Position numbers and translations under genes: made by a program
The notes under the pieces: generated by a model
What the model saw: the letters and a program-made list of their open reading frames with translations, nothing else
Database searches by the model: none
What the model was told of the DNA's origin: nothing
In this document: positions 51,885-58,792 of the stretch, in pieces
Position numbering within the stretch: the first letter of the stretch is position 1
Layout of the letters: every line of letters begins with the position of its first letter
Source: an uncultured Clostridium sp.
Lineage (GTDB): Bacteria; Bacillota_I; Bacilli_A; RF39; UBA660
Reading direction: 5' to 3'
Assembly: GCA_905199855.1 (NCBI GenBank)
Contig: CAJKHY010000005.1
Coordinates: forward strand, 1 to 58,792
DNA: 58,792 nt

Positions 51885-52793
51885 CTACTCTACTTCAAAA
51901 GAAATATATTTAATATTAGTATAATCATCCTTATTTTTTAACATATGACTAATCTTAATATTATTAATATTTGTTTCATCAAGACTATAATCTTTATAAC
52001 TTTCACTAATTAAAGTATTTGTCTTATCATATAATCTAGTTGTTATTTTATAACTATCTTTTGCCTCATCATTTATACCCAAAAACTCAGTTTTAAATGA
52101 TACTTTTAAAATATTATAAACACTATTGTGTTCTAATTTAACATCATATATTATACTATTTTCATTTAAAACAGCATAGTTTTCTTTTGAAACATTTATC
52201 AAAGTCCAAGGCGTATATATTATTTCGTAAGTTTTACTTAACTCAATTTCCCTATCATTTCTTTGTGGTTCCAATTTATTTTTAACATTTATAATTACCT
52301 CAACATTTTCGTTTTCTTCTTTATATGTAATACCATCAACCTTCTTGTTGGCAAATATATTATTTACAGTATTAATAAATTCTCCCTCTTTATAGCCATT
52401 TTTTCTACCTAATGCATCTACAAAAATTTGTAAAACATAAATAGTTTGTTCCTTATCAAAACTAGCGTCACTCTTCAAAGTAAACGTATTATTTTTATAA
52501 GGTATTTCTATTTTATTTTTATCTATCATAATAGTTATAGCATTTTCTGTATTAGTAGAAGTTACTATTTTACCTTCAAAATAATGCTTTGTTATATTAG
52601 AATTAACTATTTTTTGAGTAATAATTTGTAAATCCTTTGCACTAAATGTTTCACTTACTTGATTATCTTTCTTTGTATCCTTATCAGTATCATCAATATT
52701 ATAGAAAAATTTTACATAAATTACAAAAACAAACGAAGCAATAGCTAATACCAAAACAATCCCTAAAACTACGTTTAAAATCTTCTTTTTCAT
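51885..52793 (-). CDS. Membrane-anchored protein of unknown function
   Basis: 302 residues. N-terminal membrane segment (about 5-27), acidic linker, then a beta-rich extracellular region of which two parts (about 60-150 and 165-300) alternate Lys/Asn-rich strands. No recognised motif or family. It starts 12 bases inside/after the ftsK stop with AAAGGAGAAAAT before ATG 52793, and deoD follows 7 bases after its end, so ftsK, this gene and deoD are one transcript. Confidence 0.65.
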   Translation of the reverse strand: MKKKILNVVLGIVLVLAIASFVFVIYVKFFYNIDDTDKDTKKDNQVSETFSAKDLQIITQKIVNSNITKHYFEGKIVTSTNTENAITIMIDKNKIEIPYKNNTFTLKSDASFDKEQTIYVLQIFVDALGRKNGYKEGEFINTVNNIFANKKVDGITYKEENENVEVIINVKNKLEPQRNDREIELSKTYEIIYTPWTLINVSKENYAVLNENSIIYDVKLEHNSVYNILKVSFKTEFLGINDEAKDSYKITTRLYDKTNTLISESYKDYSLDETNINNIKISHMLKNKDDYTNIKYISFEVE

Positions 52794-52803
52794 ATTTTCT
52801 CCT

Positions 52804-54969
52804 TTACTGTTGGTCATCTAATTTAACCAAAACTTCCCTTGGTTTAGACCCATTCTGTGGTCCAATTATGCCACGTTCTTCCAGTAAATCAATAATTCTC
52901 GCAGCTCGATTATATCCTAAACGATACTTTCTTTGAATTAATGAAGCACTTATTTTACCCGTTCTAACTGCAAAGGAAGCAATTTCTGTATAAAGTGGAT
53001 CATCATATTCTTCTTCAGATTGATAATCATCCTTAGCAGATGTCGTCTTTGGTTCCTCTGTTAAAGAATTATCATATTCAGCTCCTTGTTCTTTAGTAAC
53101 GAAATCAACAATAGCTTGCAATTCTTCTTCAGACACATATGCACCTTGAATACGAATCGGGGTATTTTCACCCATTGGTTTAAAAAGCATATCTCCTTTA
53201 CCCAATAATTTTTCAGCACCAGTCATATCAAGTATAGTTCTTGAATCGATACTACTACTAACCGCAAAAGAAATACGTGATGGAATATTAGCTTTAACAA
53301 CACCTGTAATAACATCAGTAGAAGGTCTTTGTGTAGCAACGATTAAATGAATGCCAGCAGCACGTGCCATTTGAGTAATTCTAAGAATTGAATCCTCAAC
53401 TTCTTTTGCCGCAACAAGCATTAAATCAGCTAATTCATCAATAATAACAACTATATATGGTAATTTTTGATAATCAGAATTTTTTTCACAAAACTTATTA
53501 TACATTTCAATATTTTTATTATGTGTTTTTTCTAAAATACCATACCTTCTTTCCATCTCAGCTACAATATTTTGCAAAGCAATTGAAGCTTTTTTAGGAT
53601 CAGTTACTACCGGACAAAGTAAATGTGGTATTCCATTATACATTCCAAGTTCAACCTTTTTAGGATCAACCATAACTAATTTAACTTGATCAGGTCTTGC
53701 TCTCATTAAAATTGATGCAATAATACAATTCATACATACTGATTTACCACTTCCTGTCGAACCAGCAATAAGTAAATGTGGAGTAGCATTAATTTCAGCA
53801 TATTTTATTTTAGCCATAATATCTTTGCCTAAAGCCACGGTTAATAAAGTTTTCTCATTTATCTCAGGCAAATAAGAAACAACTTCTTTAAATGACACAG
53901 GAGCATTTACCTTATTTGGAATTTCAACGCCAATAGTATTTTTTCCAGGTATTGGAGCCTGTATCCTTATTTCCTTAGCCGACAAAGCAAGTGCTATCTC
54001 TCTTTGAACCGATAATAATTTACTAACCTTAGTTCCCGCCTTAATCTCTAATTCGTATTGAGTAACAGTAGGCCCAATATTACATTTAACAATATTAGCA
54101 ACAATTTCAAAATCATTTAATACTTTAGCCAGTAATTCCATACTAACTTTTGCATTTTTAACATTCTCAGTATTATTAATATTCTTAACATCCTTAAGTA
54201 GTGTTAAAGGTGGTAAACGATAATTTTTATTAACACTTGAACTAGTAGAAGATATTACCTCTTCTTTCACAAGAGCATCATTACTTGTTTCAGAAAGCGG
54301 TTTTATATGAGTAAGTTCATTAATTGAAGATACCACAATTTTATCATCAACTTCTTCTTCACTAGCATCACTATCCTTGTTTTTCTTATCCTTTCTAGTA
54401 AACAGTTTTTTTAATCCACTTTTAATCTTAATAAATGTATCGTATATACTAACATTTAAAAATAATATAAACCCTAATACTACTAATCCTCCAACAACTA
54501 TTTTAGTGCCTTCAATACTAAACAAACTAACAAAAACAAATGATAATAAGGCTCCAAAAATACCTCCTCCTGTATTACTAATAGCATCAACATTTTTAAA
54601 AGTGAGTAAAACATTGTCAATTGTTTCTTTAAAAATAGTTACTCCCTTTAAATCATTCATAGTTACATAATCAATATGTAAAAATATCAAAAGAGCTAAA
54701 ATAAAAGTATATAAACCTAATAATTTAGAACTAAAATAATTAGGAGCCTCCCTTTTTACTATTAAATATAATCCAAGTAATAAAAACATTATTAACAAAA
54801 CAGGATATATAGTTCCTACTAAAAAAACAGCAAAACTACTAATAAATCTACCCACCGGACCATATCGGCATATCCCAATAATAGAAATTAATATTAAAAT
54901 TATACCAGTTACTTCATTATTATAGATAAACTTTTTATCTGCATCCTTTTTCTGTTTATTCTTTGACAT
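52804..54969 (-). CDS. ftsK: FtsK/SpoIIIE-family DNA translocase
   Basis: 721 residues. Four to five N-terminal membrane segments (about 15-190), a short acidic linker, then the alpha/beta motor domains (Walker A AGSTGSGKSVCMNCI; Walker B IVVIIDELADLM) and the C-terminal winged-helix gamma domain (LIQRKYRLGYNRAARIIDLLEERGIIGP) that reads polar DNA sequences. It pumps chromosomes at division septa or into forespores. The length fits either SpoIIIE or SftA/FtsK. Confidence 0.96.
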   Translation of the reverse strand: MSKNKQKKDADKKFIYNNEVTGIILILISIIGICRYGPVGRFISSFAVFLVGTIYPVLLIMFLLLGLYLIVKREAPNYFSSKLLGLYTFILALLIFLHIDYVTMNDLKGVTIFKETIDNVLLTFKNVDAISNTGGGIFGALLSFVFVSLFSIEGTKIVVGGLVVLGFILFLNVSIYDTFIKIKSGLKKLFTRKDKKNKDSDASEEEVDDKIVVSSINELTHIKPLSETSNDALVKEEVISSTSSSVNKNYRLPPLTLLKDVKNINNTENVKNAKVSMELLAKVLNDFEIVANIVKCNIGPTVTQYELEIKAGTKVSKLLSVQREIALALSAKEIRIQAPIPGKNTIGVEIPNKVNAPVSFKEVVSYLPEINEKTLLTVALGKDIMAKIKYAEINATPHLLIAGSTGSGKSVCMNCIIASILMRARPDQVKLVMVDPKKVELGMYNGIPHLLCPVVTDPKKASIALQNIVAEMERRYGILEKTHNKNIEMYNKFCEKNSDYQKLPYIVVIIDELADLMLVAAKEVEDSILRITQMARAAGIHLIVATQRPSTDVITGVVKANIPSRISFAVSSSIDSRTILDMTGAEKLLGKGDMLFKPMGENTPIRIQGAYVSEEELQAIVDFVTKEQGAEYDNSLTEEPKTTSAKDDYQSEEEYDDPLYTEIASFAVRTGKISASLIQRKYRLGYNRAARIIDLLEERGIIGPQNGSKPREVLVKLDDQQ

Positions 54970-54998
54970 ATTATCACATCCTCACATCTTATAATAAG

Positions 54999-55027
54999 AT
55001 TATATCATTAATTTACTTAAAACTCAA
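54999..55027 (-). promoter_or_regulatory. ftsK promoter
   Basis: TTGAGT (55022-55027), 17 bp, TATAAT (54999-55004). Confidence 0.78.
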
Positions 55028-55142
55028 AACATTTACACTATTTTTACATTATATTTTTTTTGCTACACTATTGTAGTTCAAAAGACTATCTTTTTACAAA
55101 ATTATTCTTAAAAAATAAAAACAACATAGTAGATTAAACAAC

Positions 55143-55168
55143 AAAAAAGTGGCTTACATCTAGCCACT
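55143..55168 (-). terminator. Terminator downstream of yihY
   Basis: Arms AGTGGCT (55148-55154) and AGCCACT (55162-55168) with T6 on the minus strand, about 100 bases past the stop. Confidence 0.85.
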
Positions 55169-55206
55169 TACCTAATTAATAGGTTCATCTTAATTAAAAG
55201 GAGATT

Positions 55207-55268
55207 ATAGTATTACTTATTAAATAGTTCTATGAATATATGAATACATTTTTTTAAAGTAATACTAT
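55207..55268. repeat. 12-bp inverted repeat at the yihY 3' end
   Basis: ATAGTATTACTT (55207-55218) and AAGTAATACTAT (55257-55268) flank a 38-base A/T loop; the yihY stop falls in the second arm. Role unknown. Confidence 0.5.
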
Positions 55269-56104
55269 TTAATGTATTCAGTTTTATTATTACCCTTTTC
55301 AGTTTTATTATACTTAGTTGAATTAATAGCCATACCAAGAACAAATATATAACATAGCAAATAAACCCAAATCATCAAAATAATCAAACTTGATAAATTA
55401 CCATATAAAATATCATATCTAGCGAAATGTTTTAAATAATATGTAAATATTGCTGTAACTAAAACCCAAAGAAACGTCGTTGTCATAGCACCATACGATG
55501 TAGTATTACTTTTTATACTCTTAGAAGGACTTATTGTATAAATAAGTTTAATGTTAAAATATATTATCAAAAATGTCATTGGCCATTTTATACCATTATA
55601 AAGAATTGTAATGTTTTGAATAAATGTATCTAAACCATCTATATTACTTAATAAATTAAGTATTTGATTACCAAAAAGTGGTACAACAAGTAAGAAAATA
55701 AATAGTAATATAATTATAAAAAGTATAATTATTGACTTAATTCTATCTTTTATTTCTTCAGTATCTTCTATTTTATATAAAGCATTCGAAGCATTTATCA
55801 TCGCATATGTTCCATTTGAAGAAATAATTAAAGCTAAAACTATAAATAATCCAACACTTTCATCAAAACCCTTACCTGATATAGCATCAATAACTATTCT
55901 TGCCACACCATCAGGTATTACTTTATTTATAAGTTCAATTACTAAATCAATTGATATCGAAAACAAAGAAGCTATATAAACTATTATAGTAATTATTGGA
56001 ATAAGAGCTAAAACAATATAATAAGCTAAATTACCAGGTAAAATATTCATCTCGGGTCTTTTAACAGCATCAATAATATCATAAAAATATTTTTTTGCTT
56101 TCAT
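55265..56104 (-). CDS. YihY/UPF0761-family membrane protein
   Basis: 279 residues with about six membrane segments. Family blocks NLAYYIVLALIPIITIIVY, SSNGTYAMINASNALY and the closing LSSLIILMIWVYLLCYIFVLG are seen. Once called RNase BN, the family has no proven enzymatic role and may be a transporter-like envelope protein. It starts 12 bases after the sensor gene and ends with a basic tail. Confidence 0.92.
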   Translation of the reverse strand: MKAKKYFYDIIDAVKRPEMNILPGNLAYYIVLALIPIITIIVYIASLFSISIDLVIELINKVIPDGVARIVIDAISGKGFDESVGLFIVLALIISSNGTYAMINASNALYKIEDTEEIKDRIKSIIILFIIILLFIFLLVVPLFGNQILNLLSNIDGLDTFIQNITILYNGIKWPMTFLIIYFNIKLIYTISPSKSIKSNTTSYGAMTTTFLWVLVTAIFTYYLKHFARYDILYGNLSSLIILMIWVYLLCYIFVLGMAINSTKYNKTEKGNNKTEYIK

Positions 56105-56116
56105 AAATCCCCCTTA

Positions 56117-58159
56117 CTATTGTTTTTCTTTAGCATCACGCATCTCAATAGTAGCTTCATTAATAGCATCATCTATCGTTTTTATATCATCAGTTATCAT
56201 ACTATATCCTATTGCTGCTCCAAAACCATATGGTAATTCCTTTAATTCTTTATGTATTTTTCTCGTATAAGAAATTATTTGTTTCTCATCATAACCAACC
56301 ATATATATCAAAAATTCATTTCCATCAGTTCTAATAATATCCGTATTTTCTAATTGATTGATAATTAAAATACTTGCCGCCTTTTTAATAACATTATCCC
56401 CTTCTTCATGTCCATGATTATCATTAATATACTTAATATTATTTAAGTCAATGATAATTATTGTTTGAGGATAAATCACATTCTCATCCCATTTATTAAT
56501 ATTATAATTTAAATAATTCCTATTCTTTAAACTAGTCATCATATCAATAAATTTAAGTTTTTCCTCTTTTTTAATAGTATTTACTTTTTTTCTTTTCTTA
56601 ATGCTTGTAATAATTAAAATTATAATAAGAGTCATAATTACTAAAATTCCAAACAAATATTTTAATACTTTATTTAAAATATTTGGATCCTTAATATCAA
56701 AACTTGAATTATAATTATATCTAATAGTATTATAGTTAACACTCGAAACATAGTATGAAAATAATTTAGCCACAGTATCATTATTAGAATATTTTCTAAC
56801 AATAAAATTATAATTATTTTTTAACGTACCTGTATATATAAGATTATAATTACTTAACTTTTTATCGTGATAATAATTATAAGTATCATAATCAACAACT
56901 ATAATTGAATCATTATCAATATTAGTTAATAAATCATTAATATTATCATATCCTTTAGCATTTGCCCCAATAGACATCAAATAATCAAAAATCAGACTAT
57001 TATTTATTGCTACAACTTCTTTATCTTTTAAAGTTCTAGGAGTTGTAACCACCAAATCTTTCTTAGATAAAATAACATATTTTGCAGAAAATGGAGTTAC
57101 AGTCTTAACAACATCAATAGAAGCATTATCCATATTATAATTAGCAAAGGCAAAATCAACACGAGCTCCAATAATATCATTCCTTAAATCTTCGATACTA
57201 TTATATTCAACAAAACGGAAATCAACATCAACTAACTTTGAAAATTCCTTAATATAATTAGATAATGTACCTATAAATTGATTATTATTAACAGCCTCAT
57301 ATGGCATATTTTTTACAAAACCATATACATATTTATTACTATTATAACTTGCTTTTTCCTGATCAGAAATATTTTTACTTGAGAAAAATAAATCAATAAA
57401 AGCTTTATTCTTAGAGTCATTTAAATATTCTTTTTGAAATTGTTTTAAATACTTTTGCATAATAGTCAATAAATGCTCGTTATTATTCACTTCTAAAACA
57501 TACTTTTTACTCAATTCATCAAAATGATAAATAATATTAAGATCATTTTCTAATATATAGTTTAAATATAAGTTTTGTGGTATAGCAACATATGATACAC
57601 TCTCCAATTTAATAGCCTCGAATAATGAATCAACAGTATCAAATGTTAAATAACTAATGTTTTGTCCATCTGCTAAGTAATAATTAACATCACTTATATC
57701 ACTAGATAATACCCCAATAGTAATATCTTTTATATCACTCACTGTTTCAAAAACTGGCATTTCAACAGATGCAATAACATAATTATCTTGATAAAGTAAA
57801 ATATGTTTATCTGTTAATATATCTTTATTATTTAATACTTTAAATGATGTTTGAGTATTAGATGCAGTACTAGTATCAGCAAAATATGGTATCTTATTAA
57901 ATTCTACTTCATAATCCTTAGTAAATCTCTCCAAAATATCAAAAACAATACCCTTACCATTTTGTCCATATATTGGAACATCATTAAATAAAGATACATC
58001 TACTACTTTATCTTTATAATCATTAATCCACTTTTTTTCTAAAATTGAAAAACTAGAATCATCCTTAGTATAATTTAAAATGAATATTAGCATTGAAATA
58101 AACAAAATGATACCAATAATTGAAAAAGTTATTATCTTGTTAATTTTTTTATTTTTCAT
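56117..58159 (-). CDS. Periplasmic-sensor protein with degenerate GGDEF domain
   Basis: 680 residues. N-terminal membrane segment (about 8-28), then two consecutive SBP_bac_3-like sensor halves (about 40-260 and 270-495; VAIPQNLYLNYIL, DIRNDIIGARVDFAFANYNM), a second membrane segment (about 503-525) and a C-terminal GGDEF domain (LTSLKNRNYLNYNI, IDLNNIKYINDNHGHEEGDNVI). The active loop reads DGNEF instead of GGDEF, so diguanylate cyclase activity may be lost and the domain may act as a receptor. RBS GGTGAAG. Confidence 0.88.
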   Translation of the reverse strand: MKNKKINKIITFSIIGIILFISMLIFILNYTKDDSSFSILEKKWINDYKDKVVDVSLFNDVPIYGQNGKGIVFDILERFTKDYEVEFNKIPYFADTSTASNTQTSFKVLNNKDILTDKHILLYQDNYVIASVEMPVFETVSDIKDITIGVLSSDISDVNYYLADGQNISYLTFDTVDSLFEAIKLESVSYVAIPQNLYLNYILENDLNIIYHFDELSKKYVLEVNNNEHLLTIMQKYLKQFQKEYLNDSKNKAFIDLFFSSKNISDQEKASYNSNKYVYGFVKNMPYEAVNNNQFIGTLSNYIKEFSKLVDVDFRFVEYNSIEDLRNDIIGARVDFAFANYNMDNASIDVVKTVTPFSAKYVILSKKDLVVTTPRTLKDKEVVAINNSLIFDYLMSIGANAKGYDNINDLLTNIDNDSIIVVDYDTYNYYHDKKLSNYNLIYTGTLKNNYNFIVRKYSNNDTVAKLFSYYVSSVNYNTIRYNYNSSFDIKDPNILNKVLKYLFGILVIMTLIIILIITSIKKRKKVNTIKKEEKLKFIDMMTSLKNRNYLNYNINKWDENVIYPQTIIIIDLNNIKYINDNHGHEEGDNVIKKAASILIINQLENTDIIRTDGNEFLIYMVGYDEKQIISYTRKIHKELKELPYGFGAAIGYSMITDDIKTIDDAINEATIEMRDAKEKQ

Positions 58160-58171
58160 ACTTCACCAATC

Positions 58172-58633
58172 CTATCTATTCTTTAACCATGCTATCGTAG
58201 CATTCTTAGGATGCTTGTTACCCATAGTAGGATAACTATCACTATCTTTAACTTTACTTTGAGTTAAGAAATAACTAAAATCATAAAATTTTTTCTGTTC
58301 TTCTGTAAATTCAGTTAATGTCTTTGTAGCAATTTCCTTAGCTTGATCTATTGAAACATCTTCCTTATAATCAATAGTAAAATAAACAATTTTCCCTTGA
58401 AGACGAATAGTTACATTCTCTACTTTTTCACTATCAAGCAATTCTTTTTTCGCCTTATCTAATACATCATCTTTAATAGGAACTTTCTCAATACCCTCTA
58501 ATCTATTACCATATACATCACCATTTGACGTAAAATACATTTTTCTAAAACCAATAAAAATAAATACTAAAAATAATATTACTAAAAATCCAATTATTAC
58601 TAAAATATAATGTTCCTTAATAAATTTTTTCAC
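58172..58633 (-). CDS. Small membrane-anchored protein
   Basis: 153 residues, family not recognised. A membrane segment (about 10-30), then an extracellular mixed alpha/beta domain: VENVTIRLQGKIVYFTIDY and a helix with IDQAKEIATKTLTEFTEEQKKFYDFSYFLTQ, ending YPTMGNKHPKNATIAW. The pattern is reminiscent of small spore/envelope proteins in Bacilli but I cannot assign it. It begins at GTG 58633 with GAGG upstream and leads the GGDEF-yihY unit. Confidence 0.6.
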   Translation of the reverse strand: MKKFIKEHYILVIIGFLVILFLVFIFIGFRKMYFTSNGDVYGNRLEGIEKVPIKDDVLDKAKKELLDSEKVENVTIRLQGKIVYFTIDYKEDVSIDQAKEIATKTLTEFTEEQKKFYDFSYFLTQSKVKDSDSYPTMGNKHPKNATIAWLKNR

Positions 58634-58659
58634 TTAGCTACCTCACATTCTTTTAACTA

Positions 58660-58688
58660 ATTATACTATAAATTTATGTAATAATCAA
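58660..58688 (-). promoter_or_regulatory. Promoter of the GGDEF operon
   Basis: TTGATT (58683-58688), 17 bp, TATAAT (58660-58665). On the plus strand a further TATAAT near 58775 may start a gene beyond the window. Confidence 0.82.
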
Positions 58689-58792
58689 CGATAAAATAAC
58701 ATTACCTCATTTAACTGTTAATTTTTATTTGAAATTCCGTTTTAAATAAAATAACTGCAATAAGTCTGTTTATAGTATAATATAAGTGTTTC

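Noticed and set aside
1..58792. DGR reverse transcriptase or template repeat in the window
   Set aside because: None of the proteins shows reverse-transcriptase motifs (YxDD, QGxxxSP), and no second GC-rich near-copy of 14341-14460 was found by reading.

Overview
The window is 58.8 kb of very A+T-rich bacterial chromosome (clearly below about 30% G+C by eye). It uses the standard code: Trp is TGG and TGA is used as a stop. PolC, RNase R, SmpB, YmfF/YmfH, YceD-L32, FtsEX, a T-box-controlled valS, and homologues of SpoIIIAH, CotE and GerE point to Bacillota, class Bacilli in the broad sense. It is probably an uncultivated, host-associated, spore-forming or recently spore-forming lineage; the exact order is inference. 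I saw no rRNA or tRNA gene, CRISPR array or transposase.

Layout. 1-5.6 kb: valS with a complete T-box leader and a P-type Ca2+ ATPase. 5.8-9.1 kb: a SipW-type signal peptidase with two secreted TasA-like proteins and two membrane-anchored relatives. 9.3-14.2 kb: an unknown gene, frr, an arylsulfate sulfotransferase, ftsX and ftsE. 14.3-16.4 kb: a large surface protein whose last ~40 codons look like a diversity-generating retroelement (DGR) variable region. It is preceded by a ~200-nt leader holding a 17-codon ORF with a G9 tract and an intrinsic terminator. 16.4-24.2 kb: a type-3 ProRS with a fused editing domain, a SpoVB-like flippase and polC. 24.3-29.1 kb: ferredoxin, khpA/rpsP, a CotE homologue, two DUF1292 proteins and two tail-anchored coiled-coil proteins. 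29.1-32.4 kb: a degenerate amidase-like surface protein and a surface-protein gene broken into three frames, one break lying on a G7 tract. 32.4-40.5 kb: mutS, recD2 and an SsuABC/THI5-type ABC importer. 40.5-45.3 kb: an FTR-like CPC/CPC/CKC protein next to thioredoxin, then smpB, a CapA-like protein, rnr and secG. 45.4-58.6 kb: rRNA modification enzymes, GerE- and SpoIIIAH-like genes, rpmF/yceD, ymfFH, deoD, ftsK/spoIIIE, a YihY protein and a periplasmic-sensor protein with a degenerate GGDEF domain.

The most unusual content is the surface-display layer. A SipW-like processing system sits near a probable DGR target. Two G homopolymers lie in surface-gene loci, one in a leader peptide and one at a frame break. 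In the leader, loss of one G would extend translation into the terminator hairpin, which suggests a slippage-controlled attenuator (inference). No reverse transcriptase or template repeat is visible here, so diversification would act in trans. A second theme is a dispersed ~300-bp intergenic element (two full copies and one partial copy at the window edge). Each full copy carries A+T-rich arms around GC-rich cores, a sigma-A-type promoter and a decayed small ORF.
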